DNA from: Acanthochlamys bracteata | Taxonomy: Eukaryota > Streptophyta > Magnoliopsida > Pandanales > Velloziaceae | NCBI GenBank assembly: GCA_019914995.1 | Contig: CM034133.1 | Location: 4,402,001 to 4,466,000 of the forward strand | DNA: 64,000 nt | Reading direction: 5' to 3' | Part shown: in pieces, positions 10,280 through 22,900 of the stretch | Position numbering within the stretch: the first letter of the stretch is position 1 | Layout: the number at the start of each line of letters is the position of its first letter | Notes under the pieces: model-generated | What the model saw: the letters and a program-made list of their open reading frames with translations, nothing else | Database searches by the model: none | Told to the model about the DNA's origin: nothing | Made by a program: the position numbers and the translations under genes

Positions 10280-12115
10280 CCCGACGGCTCCGACCCCGCT
10301 GCCGCTGCTGTCTATTGCACTGCTTCTTTCGTTGTTGTTTATCTTCGCTTCTCCAGCCAATTCAATTCCAGCCGGTGCCCTAATTCCCGGAATCCAGCGG
10401 ACAGGTGGAACCTTCTTCACAGGTGAGTTACAATACTTGGTTCGTACCCTATGAACATGCTGTTGAACTATCTATTGGGCCAGTTTATCATAGGCGTTTC
10501 CTTTGTTCGGTAATCAGAAAGTTTGTCATTGTGCTACGACACCGATCAGATCCCGATTGTCCGTTGCCTGATAAGCATTCTAAACTCTTTAGCCCAATCG
10601 CTAGACAAGTATAATGAGATGTTGAATGATGATTGAGTGTAGAATGGCAAATTAATAAATCTAATATACCGTGGGTTCAGATATGCCTTAAAAAGTGATG
10701 GTTATGACTATGGATTGGTTATATATTAAATCCGTTGCCCAATCGCTTACCGTTTATCGCGAGTTCATAATAATTGTACCTATATATGTATTAGGATCGG
10801 ATATGGATTTTAGGTGGAGAGGTAGGGTCTGCAGATAGCTAGTGGACTTGGGTGGTTTTGTTTATCCCAGGTGAGTATTAGGTTTCTTCTTAACTTTTAT
10901 CTAAGTCTTTTCGCACGAGTAACATTTGTTTTGAAGATTTTGGCATAACTTGCTAATATAATCTGCTCCCTAATGCTGTGTAATGTCTGTATGATGCATG
11001 TTTATATAAAAATTATGATAAATTAGGTTACTATGCTTATCTAAATTATTCATTATATACATTATGACATGCTACCTCCTTAAAACACCTAATAGCATGA
11101 ATTATGAAGTATGTATTGAGAATTCTTATATACAATTCTCGATATGTATATTAGTATATATGCCCTTAGAGATAATTCTCTTAACTATTTGTTAGACACT
11201 TTGCCATATATGTCTGTATATGCATACAATATATAGCTAGTGCGTTGTAGGCCTTAAGCCAATATTTCTTTGTATATATTGATACTTGTGCTGCATGGAG
11301 GCAAGGGTAATTAGGAAATCTATAAGATGGTTCTGGTTCCTGGTTGCTATGCGTTTATTGGCTGAATTTGTCCTCAACTGTGTGGAAGCAAATGCATCTA
11401 CTGTAGGAATTGGTTGCTACTAGGATCGTGGTGTATGCTTATGGGTTATTGATTCTGCAGAATTGTTGCCAATACAACAGGCAGAGAATCCCTTTGGGAT
11501 TATGAAATGTAAATTGAACATGGTGGACCAAGTTCAGTATGTGATGATCGCAAAAAGGCCTTACTCCTGCTTTGAGTTCACTTGAAGTCTATTTTTGGAA
11601 GAATTTGTTGCTTTGTTTTTTCATTTTTGTTTTAGTGGTAACTAATGCACATCTAAATTTAAGTTTCAATATATTGCAGTGCGTGAAGTCTACCATCTGA
11701 ATGATGAAGATAAATGGGATGATTAAGGGACTAGGCATGTTACCATTGATTATATGGAGGTGTTTAGCCTATTCACAATTTTTGTTTGTTCTGAGGGACT
11801 TCTTGATATAACTTCATTACTGTTTCTATTTATTGTAGATCCTCTCCTTTTTTGAAACTAGCTTGAGCTGCTTTATCCGTAGATTGGTGCTTCTGATGCA
11901 TAAATGTGTTGTTCAATCTCATGATTACATGTATGTATGATACTTAAAGAGCTACATCCTTTGAACTAGGTAAATTTTCACCTTATCTCCTGCTATATTG
12001 CAATCTATTCTGTATTCTCATGTTGGTTTTACCTTTATTATGTGGTTAATGATAATCTCCCTCTCTAAATTGTTATTTTTCCAGTTGATGGCTGCCACTG
12101 CCAGATGACCAAGAA
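10280..12115 (+). other. Spliced 5' leader of the PPR gene
   Basis: A GC-rich segment with no long ORF (10280-10421) ends in CACAG|GTGAGTT, a strong donor. Another strong donor-like site (CAGGTGAGTATTAG) lies near 10868-10881, and a possible internal leader exon lies near 11680-11758 between a TGCAG and a GTGT border. The final acceptor TTTTTCCAG ends at 12084, 31 bp before the main ATG. Exon use in the middle cannot be settled without transcripts. Confidence 0.55.
12088..12108 (+). promoter_or_regulatory. uORF1 in the PPR leader (6 codons)
   Basis: ATG at 12088 opens MAATAR and stops at TGA 12106-12108. It lies just downstream of the acceptor at 12084, so it should be present in the spliced mRNA if that acceptor is used. 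Its TGA overlaps the next ATG. Confidence 0.55.
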
Positions 12116-12131
12116 ATGGTTCTCACTATAA
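12105..12131 (+). promoter_or_regulatory. uORF2 overlapping the PPR start codon (8 codons)
   Basis: ATG at 12105 shares ATGA with the stop of uORF1, encodes MTKKWFSL and ends at TAA 12129-12131. It overlaps the main ATG at 12116 in another frame. A scanning ribosome that starts here would pass the main start, so it could lower PPR translation. Confidence 0.55.
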
Positions 12132-13918
12132 GAAGAAACTTCAATCTTTACAATCTACTCAATCCTGTCTGTCTAAATGGACCTCGAGATCAGTACAGAC
12201 AAGAGATCGGACAGCTACGAGCAGCCTTCCACTTGTACTGTTCTTCTCTGCCCTTGTCTCGTTCTCTTGATTCTTCTCCTCCTCGCTGTTTCAATCTTCT
12301 GCACTCTCAAATTCCACCTCTACTGCCGCTCACCTTCTTTAGCACACTTGGTTTCACGCAATCACTGCAATTAATTTCCAAACTGCCCTTCTCTTCTTCC
12401 ACGAATTCTAACTCTGAGGAGGAAGAAGATTCTGAAGAGGAAAATAGTTCCGACGAGGGTAGTTTTGGAAAACGTGAAAATTCTGATGAAGTCGATCGGG
12501 TTTGCAAGGTTGTTGAAGAACTTTTCACTTCTGATCGTAACTTGGAAGCTGTGCTCGACAAAATGTTGGTTAAATTATCAACAAATTTAGTTATCCAAGT
12601 GCTCGAAAGGAATAGGCATGCACACAAGCCAGCTTCTCGATTCTTCCATTGGGCTGCTACTCGCCCAGGATTCCTTCATGATTCGGAAACCTACAACAAA
12701 TTTCTAAGCATTCTGGGGAAAACTAGACAGTTTGAATCAATGGTATTGTTACTGGAGGAAATGGGCTCTAAAGGGGTTTTAACGCTGGAGGCATTTAAGA
12801 TTTCGGTCAAGGCATTTGCAGCGGGCCGTGAGATGAAGAAGGCGGTTGGGATTTTTCAGCTGATGAAGAAGTATGGATTTAAGGCTGATTTAGAGATGTT
12901 TAATGGATTGCTTGATGCATTGGTGAAGGCTAAGCTTGCCAAGGAAGCCCGGGAGTTATTTGATAAGTTGAAGGATCAATACATGCCAGATTTACGAACT
13001 TACACTGTGCTTTTGTTTGGCTGGTGTAAGGTAAAAAATCTTGTCAAGGCTGGGAAGGTGTGGAATGACATGCTAGATTCAGGGTTGCAGCCGGATATTG
13101 CTGCACATAATGTCATGCTTGAAGGGTTAATTAGAGGGCAGAGACGGCCAGAAGCTGTGAAGCTGTTTGAAATGATGAAGGCCAAGGGCCCACAGCCAGC
13201 TGCTAGGACATATAGAATAATTTTGCAGAGCTTTTGTAAAAGTGGTAAGATGGATGATGCAGTTAGGTGCTTTGATGAAATGGTTTGTTCAGGGTGCCAG
13301 CCAGATGCAGCAACGTATACTTGCTTGATTGTTGGGTTTGGAAATGCAAAGCAGATGCATAAGGTTTCTGAGTTGTTGAGTGAGATGCGTGAGAAAGGGT
13401 GTCCTCCAGATGCCCGAACTTATAATGCTCTTATCAAGCTCATGGCCAACAGGAACATGCAGGAGGATGCGGCAAGGATTTACAAACAGATGATTAAGAA
13501 TGGGTTTGAGCCGACAATCCACACATATAATATGATGATGAAATCGCACTTTCACGGTAGCAACTACGAGTTGGGTTGTGCTATGTGGGAGGAGATGTAT
13601 AAGAAAGGAATTTGCCCTGATGTAAATTCTTACACAGTATTTATTGGGGGCCACATAAGGCATGGTAGGCCACAAGTGGCATGCAAGTATATTGAAGAGA
13701 TGATAAACAAGGGTATGAATGCTCCACAAATTGACTATAATAAATTTGCAGCGGATTTCTCTAGAGCAGGGAGGCCAGATGTGCTTTATGAGTTAGGGCA
13801 AAAGATGAACTTCACAGGGAAATTTGAAGCTTCCAATGTGTTTAATCGTTGGGCAGAGAGGATGAAGAAGAGGGTCAAGATTAGACTACCAAATCAAACT
13901 GGTGAACGATTATTCTAA
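12116..13918 (+). CDS. Mitochondrial P-class pentatricopeptide repeat protein (At3g62470-like)
   Basis: This is a single-exon 600-aa protein. The first ~50 residues are Arg-rich and almost free of acidic residues, as in a mitochondrial presequence. An acidic Glu/Ser tract follows at about residues 97-125. About eleven 35-residue PPR motifs run from about residue 190 to 560, with typical phrases such as PDLRTYTVLLFGWCK and PDARTYNALIKLMANRN. All repeats are of the plain P type, with no E or DYW extension, so a role in RNA binding, stability or processing rather than C-to-U editing is expected. The closest family I recall is Arabidopsis At3g62470/At3g62540. The ATG at 12116 is chosen because it opens the presequence; two uORFs precede it. 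The frame is intact to TAA at 13918. Confidence 0.93.
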   Translation: MVLTIRRNFNLYNLLNPVCLNGPRDQYRQEIGQLRAAFHLYCSSLPLSRSLDSSPPRCFNLLHSQIPPLLPLTFFSTLGFTQSLQLISKLPFSSSTNSNSEEEEDSEEENSSDEGSFGKRENSDEVDRVCKVVEELFTSDRNLEAVLDKMLVKLSTNLVIQVLERNRHAHKPASRFFHWAATRPGFLHDSETYNKFLSILGKTRQFESMVLLLEEMGSKGVLTLEAFKISVKAFAAGREMKKAVGIFQLMKKYGFKADLEMFNGLLDALVKAKLAKEARELFDKLKDQYMPDLRTYTVLLFGWCKVKNLVKAGKVWNDMLDSGLQPDIAAHNVMLEGLIRGQRRPEAVKLFEMMKAKGPQPAARTYRIILQSFCKSGKMDDAVRCFDEMVCSGCQPDAATYTCLIVGFGNAKQMHKVSELLSEMREKGCPPDARTYNALIKLMANRNMQEDAARIYKQMIKNGFEPTIHTYNMMMKSHFHGSNYELGCAMWEEMYKKGICPDVNSYTVFIGGHIRHGRPQVACKYIEEMINKGMNAPQIDYNKFAADFSRAGRPDVLYELGQKMNFTGKFEASNVFNRWAERMKKRVKIRLPNQTGERLF

Positions 13919-14930
13919 AATAGTTGAGTTAATGTATGTATCTGGTTGACTCCATTTATGGTATGTATCTATGATTCTATCATGTAGTACTCTTTCTGTT
14001 GCTCCCATCGATAGGGACAACACATCTTATATTGTATAGTCACTATTGTTTCCAGTAGGGAATCCTACCACTTTATCCACAATGTTGCCTCTTTTGCTTA
14101 CATATAGAAAATCTATGATGATTACCGTAAAGAAATCATATGATGGTTACTTGCTGAATTTCTCGTAGATCTTAGAGCTAGACTATTTTATACATTTTAA
14201 TGAAATCAGCACGTTAAACAAAGGATCCATCTGTTACTAATCAACATAATCGCAAAATTTATTTCTATGAGCAACATGTGCATGGACTGGTGAACATTTG
14301 GCATTGTAGAATGAACTTCAATGTGAAGCATCCTTTGACACTAAAACTCCAGCTGCTCTATGTTGTATAAAAGTGATGAAACTCAAAAGCTGAGATAAAT
14401 TAGAGGATTAGTTTGCATTCATGGCGACGCAGGTTAAGGTTATGCATACTGCTCTGCTTCTCAGGGAATGGAATGCATGCATGATGCTCTCATGTGAACT
14501 GTTGTGGTAAAGGCCGTCCATTGGAATAATGATTTGCCTTTATATGCATGGAGAGAATGCGTTATTAGGGACTAGGGAGAGGATGTAAACCGTGGAGCCT
14601 CTATCATGATAACCATCAAGTAACGGTGAGAGAAAGGAAGGTACTTGTTGTTTCCTCAAGAAGAGTTGCAAACTAAGCGAAACCTAGATGATTTCTGGTG
14701 GAATTTATAGCAATTGACCATTATTCAACTTCCAAAGTTGTTCATGATGTTCTTTCAGCAGGAGACGCCTTAAAATACTGATTTAGCAACTAATAGCAAA
14801 TTAGACTCTGTGCTTGTCGATTGGTATGCGTTCTAACTTCCAAGTGTCATGCAAGTTAGTCACTGCAAGCCCAGTGTACTTTTAAGTTTTATAGTTTAAG
14901 TGCATCCTGTCATAGTGGCTTTTCTTTTGG
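13919..14930. other. PPR 3' UTR and intergenic DNA
   Basis: The first 150-200 bp probably form the PPR 3' UTR. The remainder shows no ORF or repeat that I can assign. Confidence 0.4.
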
Positions 14931-15378
14931 GGTGGCAATTCAGATTTATAAATTAATTTCAAATGGATCATTTAATTATTATAATTATTAAAATAATAAT
15001 TAATTTTTAATAATAATAAATACAAATTATTAATTATAATATATATATATATATATATATATGATAATTTATAAATTAAGTAAAATTTAGTTAAATTAGG
15101 ATAAGTTAAAATATATATATAAATTAAATTTAAATTTATGCTATTATTTTAAATATTTTTTAGTTACTAAATAATATATACTATATAAATAATTATACGA
15201 ATTAAATGGGTCAATTTTAAATCAATCCGAACTCGACTTGAATATATTTAAAATCTTTGGGTCAACCTCAGATCGACTTGAAATCGATCCGAATTCGGCT
15301 AAGGTTTCATCCGAATCCGATTTTTTCAGATTGATTTCGGGTTAGGTTCATGAGTTTGGTCAGAAATTGGCACACTTA
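14931..15378. mobile_element. AT-rich inverted-repeat element (GTGGCAATT ends)
   Basis: The left end GGGGTGGCAATTCAGA and the right end, read on the other strand as GTGCCAATTTCTGA, form an imperfect ~14-bp terminal inverted repeat. The interior is AT-rich with an (AT)n run near 15039-15062. No ORF. A target duplication could not be fixed because the flanks are T-rich. Confidence 0.55.
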
Positions 15379-15503
15379 GCTTTTTTTATCGTTTGGGCCT
15401 AAGCTATAAAGTCTGACTCATTCTTGTTCGGCTGATTCTCAAACAAATCTCTGTACCTCTATTTACAAAAAGTAATGTATCCATACATCTTGATCGGTAA
15501 ATC

Positions 15504-15735
15504 TCAAAAGGTGTTGCGTTTGAAACGCTCTATTTTATTTTATATTTTAATAAATTTCCTACACTGTTATATAGAACTTATTTAAAATTTTAAAAAGTAT
15601 AAAAAAATTTTACGTTTTAAGATCTTATTATTACTTATATTTATTACTTTTATATAAGAAAATAAAACTTAATTTTTAAAATAGAATAAAAATACTTTTT
15701 ATTTTTAAAAATAATCTATTTAATAAACACTCTCC
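15504..15735. mobile_element. AT-rich MITE of the GTGCGTTTGG family
   Basis: Left end TGTTGCGTTTGAAACGCTC and right end TTTAATAAACACTCTCCC bracket an AT-rich, ORF-free interior with internal inverted symmetry. Ends approximate. Confidence 0.5.
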
Positions 15736-15780
15736 CTCCTACAAAGATGTTAAAGCACTTGAGCTTAGCGTGCAAGTATA

Positions 15781-16907
15781 GGGTCCGTTTGGCTGTACGT
15801 TTTTTTCGAACTTTAAGCTCGAAAAAAGCACAAAACAGTCTTTGAAGCGTTTGAATAGTGCAGCTTTAAGCTGCTTTAGAGTGCTTTTAACAATGCTTTC
15901 TGAAAAACATTTCAGAAATGCTTTAAAAAAAAAAGCACGCGACTGCTTTTTTTCTTCCTGCGAAATGACTATATTGTCCACGGTAAGTTTATAAATTACC
16001 ACATTATATTAATTATTTAAATAATATAAAAAATTTAATAATTATTTAAATATATTTTTCAAATTTAATATTATAATAATAATTATATAACCAATATTAT
16101 TTAAATTAATTATTGATTGATATTAATAATATAATTTGTTAATAAATTTATAATACTGATACAAGTAATTATATATATAACTTTTTACATAATAAAATTT
16201 TTTTAATTTTAAAAATAAATAATATATAAAAAAAGAATTAAAAATTTCATAATTATATCAATTATTATATATCCAGAGGCTTCAAATTTAATATTATAAT
16301 AATAATTATATAATCAATATTATTCAAATTAATTATTGATTGATATCAATATTTAATTTGTTAATAAATTTATAAATATTGATACAAATAATTATTTATA
16401 AAATTTTTACATAATAAATTTATTAAAATTAAAAATAAATAATATATCAAAAAGAATTAAAAATTTTATAATATATCAATTATTATATATTCAAAGCTTA
16501 AAATTTTATGTTATAATAATAATTATATAATTAATATTATTCAAATTAATTATTAGTTGATATCAATAATATAATTTGTTAATAAATTTATATAATTTTT
16601 ACATAATAAATTTATTAAATTTAAAAAATAAATAATATATCAAAAATAATTAAAAATTTTATAATATATCAATTATTATATATTCAGAAGTATTTCAGTC
16701 ATTTTATATTTTATACAGAAATAAGAATATGTTTAGTCAAAAATTTCATTCAGCTTTCAGCATTAAAAAATACGATATAGTAACAATTTATCCAAACACT
16801 TTTCAGCATAAAACTGTTTTTATAGCAAAAGCGTTATAGCCGCTTACAGCACTCTAAAGCAATTTTATTTTAAAAGCACAAAAATTTCAGCACGTCCAAA
16901 CAGAACC
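15781..16907. mobile_element. 1.13-kb terminal-inverted-repeat element with internal tandem triplication
   Basis: The termini GGGTCCGTTTGG and (inverted) GGTTCTGTTTGG match at 10 of 12 positions. They are flanked by a 3-bp ATA at 15778-15780 and 16908-16910. Subterminal parts also match, including TTTAGAGTGCT on both sides. A 3-bp duplication and GGG(C/T)..GTTTGG ends suggest a PIF/Harbinger-derived MITE, though ATA is not the usual TWA. The interior is mostly three tandem AT-rich units (16061-16690). Confidence 0.7.
16061..16690. repeat. Three tandem AT-rich units of about 223, 217 and 190 bp
   Basis: Unit starts are at about 16061, 16284 and 16501, each opening with AAATTTAATATTATAATAAT or a variant and ending in ATTATATATTCA-type sequence. 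The third unit has lost roughly 25-30 bp in its middle. All three lie inside the element at 15781-16907. Confidence 0.85.
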
Positions 16908-17337
16908 ATAATTGCTGGTTCTCTTCTTCAAATATTTTGTTGGATTTTGTGCAACATATAGTCCCTTTTAAAATTGTTAAATATTATATAAAAATAGTTT
17001 TTGTTTAAAAAGTTGGTATGTGTTCTCACAACGCAAACCTAAACAACCGGTAAAAAATTGCTCGTCTTCAAGTGGCACACGAAAAGTGAGTACTATTCAA
17101 AAGGTTTTCTTCTTCGAGTTGAATACTATTCATCATCTTTGTTTTTCAAATTTTCATTTGTTAAAAAGTTCTATTATAATATTTTAAATTTTTTAATAAT
17201 TTAAAATATATAAATAATTATACATCACAAAATACTTATATGATCTTTTAAATAAGAATTCTAATTTAAAAAAATTACATAAATATTTTTTAATTAAAAA
17301 TATTTATTTTAAATAATTAAAAGGATCTTTGTGACCG

Positions 17338-17930
17338 ACTAAGAGCATGTTTTAAAAGTAAAAAATTTTATTTTCTTTCTTCAAATTTTGAATCATACAC
17401 TAACTCTACTTCTACTAAAATTAACTTCAACTTTAATTTCAATGTGTTTTAATTATCACCTATCTCTACTCTATTAAATTTCACTTCTTACCAAATTTTT
17501 ATTTTTACAGAATTTATTTTCACAAAACCATTTTTATGTAATTAAAAAATAACTTAAGTTAACAATGAATTTGAGGATATCTATCCAGGAAATGATTTTG
17601 AACTTTAAGTCACTATTCAGCCTCAGTAGAATAAAAGATAATGACACATGGGCTGTATATAGGCATATATACCAAATTTTTAAGTCATTTATTTCTTCTA
17701 AAAACTCTATTTTTAATTTATTTTTAAAGAAAAATAAATACAAAAAATTAAACTCAATTGTTTCATCAAAAAAACTCTATTTTTTAAATTCAAAATTTGA
17801 AACTAAAAATTTTATTTTAATACTTACTTTTAGTAATAAATAAATGTAAAATTATACTCACTTTCGAACTTTAGTTTTTAAGCTTATTTTTAAAACTCAG
17901 TTTGGGAAACTCAATTGAGACTAAAAACAT
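17338..17930. mobile_element. AT-rich MITE-like segment (GCATGTTTTAAAA ends)
   Basis: The left end AGAGCATGTTTTAAAAG and the right end near 17905-17930 (GACTAAAAACATGCG) are inverted with respect to each other. The interior is AT-rich without a credible gene. Phrases shared with 28425-28650 suggest one family. Confidence 0.45.
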
Positions 17931-18715
17931 GCGTCGACCGTGGAAGCTGTCGTTTCTTCCGCCTTGAATACTCACATTGGCATTATAAGAAAATTTTATT
18001 GATTTCGTTGGCATAAGTGTCACCTTAATGCTTTTCTTGATTTCGTTTCGTGTTATATTATTTAACAAGTGACTACTTATATAAATTTGATATTATTATT
18101 TTTAAATTAGTCTTTAAATTTTATTTAACGTCTACTTACTAAAGTGTTGAAATAGATCGCTACTGAAAATTGGTCTCACAAAAAAATTAGTCTTATAAGA
18201 AAGTATTAAATTATCTCATATTTTTTATTTGCTAAACTAAATAATTATTTATATTGACTTAGAATTTTTTTTAATTTAATTTTTGAAATTGAGTTCTATC
18301 GTATGGCTGTCTTACATCGTGTTCATGTTTTGCTATTTTAAGAAATAATGACAGAGTCTCTGAGTCTCCACCCGCAGGTCAGTTGACTTGTCTTCATGTC
18401 TACATTCTGAATTAGAGCATATTTAATAACAAAAAATTCTAATTATTTTTTTAAGATTTCGAATTTTATCGCTCCACGCTATTTTAATTATTTATTTTAA
18501 ATTTTATTTATATCTTTATATCTTCATGGTTTAAATCCACTCTATATTCTATTTTTACTAAATTTTATTTTTTATTAAACTCAATTATCATCAAATTCAT
18601 TTTACTTTAATTAAAACACAATTTTAATCTTTTAAATTCTATACCGAGTCCTGGCTTTTGGTTCTGTAAAATGATTGTTGGGTCACTGATCATTCAGCAC
18701 AAAACCGTAACTACT

Positions 18716-19008
18716 AAGGATGTGCTCAATCATCCCAAATTTTACTTTCTTCCGTCATAATTTGGAGTTTTGAAGAATTTATATATTTTATTTGTTAAAA
18801 AAATTAGAAACTTCATTTTCTTATACGAAATTTTAATTTTAATTTTTTTATTTATATATCTATCAATACAGTTTTATTTTTTAATTTCTAACTCATTTTT
18901 AAAAATAACTAAAATACAAAAATTAAACTTTAATTCCAGTCTATTTTTAAAAAAATTAAATTTTTTATTTTTCATACACAAAATTCAGTTACGGAACGTT
19001 TGAACACG
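18716..19008. mobile_element. Tourist-like MITE, family of 25987-26282
   Basis: The right end, read on the minus strand, is GGGCGTGTTCAAACGTTCCG followed by TAACTGAATTTT, closely matching the left end of the copy at 25987. The left end is GGATGTGCTCAATCATCC. No ORF. The flanking duplication is not clear. Confidence 0.6.
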
Positions 19009-19587
19009 CCCGATAATTCTCTACATCATTTAAAAAAAATTTCAAAATATAAACAATATTATAATTTTTTTAATTAAAAATTGAGCTAATTTTAATCTTA
19101 ATCTGAATTTTAAAATATAAGCTATCATCTGGAACTTTAATTTTTCCAATAGAATTAAAGTCTCAAAATTTCTTCGATAAAATTAGAGCTTTATTATCTT
19201 CCGAACACAAAATTTTAATTTTAAATATTTTTACACTCTTCATAATACAATTTCATAATTTATTTTAACTCGTTTTAAAAATAATTGAAACACAAAAATT
19301 AAACTATATTTTTATCTACTTTTTAAAAATAAAAATTAAACTTTATTTTAAAAATTTATTTTAAAAAAATTATACTTACTATTTTTCACTATGTAAAATT
19401 TAGTTACAAAAATTTGAAACAGTCTTTAAAAAGTGAATACTGCTCACTGCTGCAAATGACGTACGCAGGAAGGATCCAAACGTACCAGGCTGAGAATATT
19501 TCACATTAAAAGTGTAAAAATATACACTGCAACGGAGTTATTTACATTTCTCTCCCTTTCGGATTCGCGCAGAAACAAATCAATTAA

Positions 19588-19847
19588 GGGCGTGTTTACC
19601 AACACCCCTAAACTCCACTTTCTTTAAACTCAAATTTTACATAAATACTTATAAAAATTAAAATAAATTTTTTTATCAATAAATTTTTTTTAAAAATTCA
19701 AATTTAAAACTTACTAAAAATATATAATTAATATAAAATTTTATTTTTTATTAAATATTTTTATTTTTTATTTTATTTTTTAAATTTATTTCTTAAAAAC
19801 TCCACTTCCTTTAAAACTTCACTTCCACCCTCTAGGTAAACACGCCC
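19588..19847. mobile_element. 260-bp Tourist-like MITE with TAA target duplication
   Basis: The perfect 13-bp terminal inverted repeat GGGCGTGTTTACC is flanked by TAA at 19585-19587 and 19848-19850. TAA/TTA duplications with GGG-type termini are the mark of PIF/Harbinger (Tourist) elements. It lies about 120 bp past the stop codon of the RING-CH gene. Element 53930-54165 starts with a similar phrase. Confidence 0.85.
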
Positions 19848-19968
19848 TAAATCTTTTTTCTTTTCATCTTCGGCTATGTACACGTATTTCTTTCTTTCTT
19901 TTTTTTGGTTTGTTTTTATTTTGAATCGTGAGGCGTGTTCTGTATAGGTGGAGTTTCTCTGGAGCTAA

Positions 19969-22900
19969 TCACGCCTGAATATGAATTGTATGCTGATGTT
20001 GCTCAACTTCTTCTCTTACGTTAGATTCCAAGACCTGGTAGCAAATAAACACAGGTGAGTTAAGATTGAACCAGATTCTAAGTTTATTGATAGCTGCAAG
20101 TTTTAGGAAGACAAAGGCTTGATATAGGGGGCATTTAAAAATACTTATAAAATAAAGTTTTTTTGAAATAAAAAATATTTTTATTTTTTTTACTTTCAAA
20201 AATATAATAAAAAAATCTCATTCCGTAAAATTTTTCTACACTTTTTAAATTTTTAAATAAATTTTTTATATATTTAAAATTATATATTAAAAACATAAAA
20301 TAAATAAAAATAAAAAAAAATTGATAAGGAGTTTTTCAAACGCAGTCCCAAACAGTCTCATAACAGATTCTGGATTAAAGTTGCCGCTAGACTAACGATA
20401 GCTTCAAGTTACAGATATCAGTAAAGTGCAATTAATGCCTTTTAAGCACTTACTTGGTGCTCCGGCTGGGCTTGTTGGATAGCCTTAATGATTCGCATAA
20501 CAACATAAAAGGGCAATAATATTCCAATTGCTCGTAGGAGAAGTACCTGAGTGGACGTAATGAACAAGTTAAGACTTCATTCCGGAGAAAATAAAGATCA
20601 AAACCTCAATAGCAAAGAAGAAAAAGATTGGCTCCATGAACTTACTGTCACAAGAGTGAATGCATACTGGTCAGCACTCACAGACAGAACTGCTACGAGA
20701 TGTCTTAATAGCAACAAGATGGTGAACTGCAGATTAAACATTCTCAGTGAATCAAAACTGACCGTCTCTTCTTATCAAATTAACTCGCTAAAGTGACAAA
20801 ATAATCAAAACTAGGCTTGCTTAACACGGTGATGTTTGTCGTTATACAACTATATAGTATGTAGCAGCAAGTATTAAACATTTTGATCTTTGCAAAGGAC
20901 GTAGTTTAAATTGGTCACTGTGACATTCTGATATCCGTCATTTTGCTAGTTTATAGCATGTTCTTGATGTTTCAATAGATCTCATTTAACAAATTCCTGA
21001 ATGCGCATATCCATGTGAAACGGCAAATTGCCCCCTTAGTTTTGAAATTATGGAGGCATAGCTACTTGCAGCATCTATAAGTGGTATTTGTGTTGCAGAG
21101 ACAAATTAATCATGCTACTTACAGCTACAACAACTGATCGGCAATATGACACGCCTCTCTCTGCAGCAGAGGAGCATTCCGCATAGTCTGCTTCATCATC
21201 AGAGCTCAAACCAGTGTTGGGAGGATCATAATTCAACCTTGGGACCTCCAAGCTCCCTCTGGGGAAACACAAGAAACATTGCCAGTCATTTAAATCAGTC
21301 AGCATTAACCAGTCTGCATTATTACAGATACCAATATTTTAATTTTCTTATGCCTTCCTTGGATCCTAAGTAGTTGCCAATACAACTAGAATGTCTTATT
21401 AACATTGAATACTCATGCTTTACAACAGAGCATATTCGGCATTGCAAGTGATCAGAACTCCTGAATATTCAAATCTTTCGTTAAATTTTGGGTATGTATC
21501 GTTCTTGTCCATTATATTCATATGTCTTTCTTATCCATTACATGCTCAATATTCTCCCAAGTAATTGTTACACAATATGAGCAGCAAGTACGTAAACACT
21601 AGGCTAAGTCGTAGAGATCCGCGACAAATAACTTCAAAAACAATACTATCATGATGACTAGTTGTCCAAGGACACCGTGGAACACAGTCCTAGAATGGAA
21701 GGTGATTTTTGAAATTGCATTTCAATTCCATTTCATTCTACGTTAATTTTCTACAATATTTTTTTAATTTAGAAAATCTAAATTAAAATTTTACTATTAC
21801 TTATTTTATTACTTTTTAATTTTAAAATAAAACTTTTCAAAAAAATTTCTAACATACTTTTCGTTTGAAAAAAAAGTTATTTCGTAACAAATTCAAAACA
21901 TCTTATAAATCACTTTCCTAACAAATTGAGAGATTTGGGAACTAGTAAACAACCAGGTCTTCTTCCAACTAAAAAGATCATAATATTAAAATGGACCACT
22001 ATTCCGTTCCGTATCACTGTTTAACATGCTCCATATGCCTATAGTTCCCAGTTTGCTTAGGATTTTTCAAACATTTGTTTTTTAATTTTTTAATTTATAT
22101 TTTTAATACATATTTTATAAATATTTAAAAAATTTATTTAAATGTAAAAAATATAAAACATTTTATATATCTTCTTATTATTTTTAAAAATAAATATAAA
22201 AATTTATTTTAAAAAAATAAAAATATTTTTTATTTTAAAAAATCTTTATAAGTACTCTCAATCGCTCCGCTAATAATAATACAAAAAACAGGTAGTGCGA
22301 GGGAAGAAATTTAAAAAAGACACAGTAATCAGGCCCCATCTTATTTGGGTCCCTGTTTTTACCATTACTTACTTTTTGAAGGATTGTAAATTGAAATTCA
22401 AAAACAGATATGTGATAGATGTGGCTCAGCTTTTCATATATTATAGTAAAAATGAAAAAAGAAAGTGAAAGAAAGAGTATATACTATAGCGGATGACTTA
22501 TTATTAACAAACCTGATGGTAACTGGTACTTCAATCAGAGCCTTCTTCTCGGGAACAGTATAACCTGGTTCAAAATTCTGCAACACGAGAAACAAAAAAT
22601 CAAAACCCAAAATTTCAAAATTAGTTCATAAACCTTAATTTGAATCAAGATTCTTTTTTTTTTTAAATTCTTGTGAAGTTGGGATTAGTAGTTAGTTTGA
22701 GAAGCTAGTTTTTGTTTTTTGTTTTGTTTTTATTTTATTGATTCCAGGTAACTAACTTCCTTTGATTCATTTTATGATGCTTATATGTTTTCCTTGTTTT
22801 AAGAAGGAAGATACGAGATACACTCTGCTTTCCTTATGCTTCAGCAAAATTGTCTGTTTTAGAATAAACAGAACACAAAAAGACAACCTTTTTGGAATAA

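Noticed and set aside
12307..13729. Antisense open frames inside the PPR coding region (12627-12307, 13185-13000, 13729-13289 on minus)
   Set aside because: They are shadows of a GC-richer coding exon; no domain or splice context supports them.
20551..21373. Plus-strand frames at 20551-20796 and 21146-21373
   Set aside because: They are antisense to exons 4 and 5 of the RING-CH gene.
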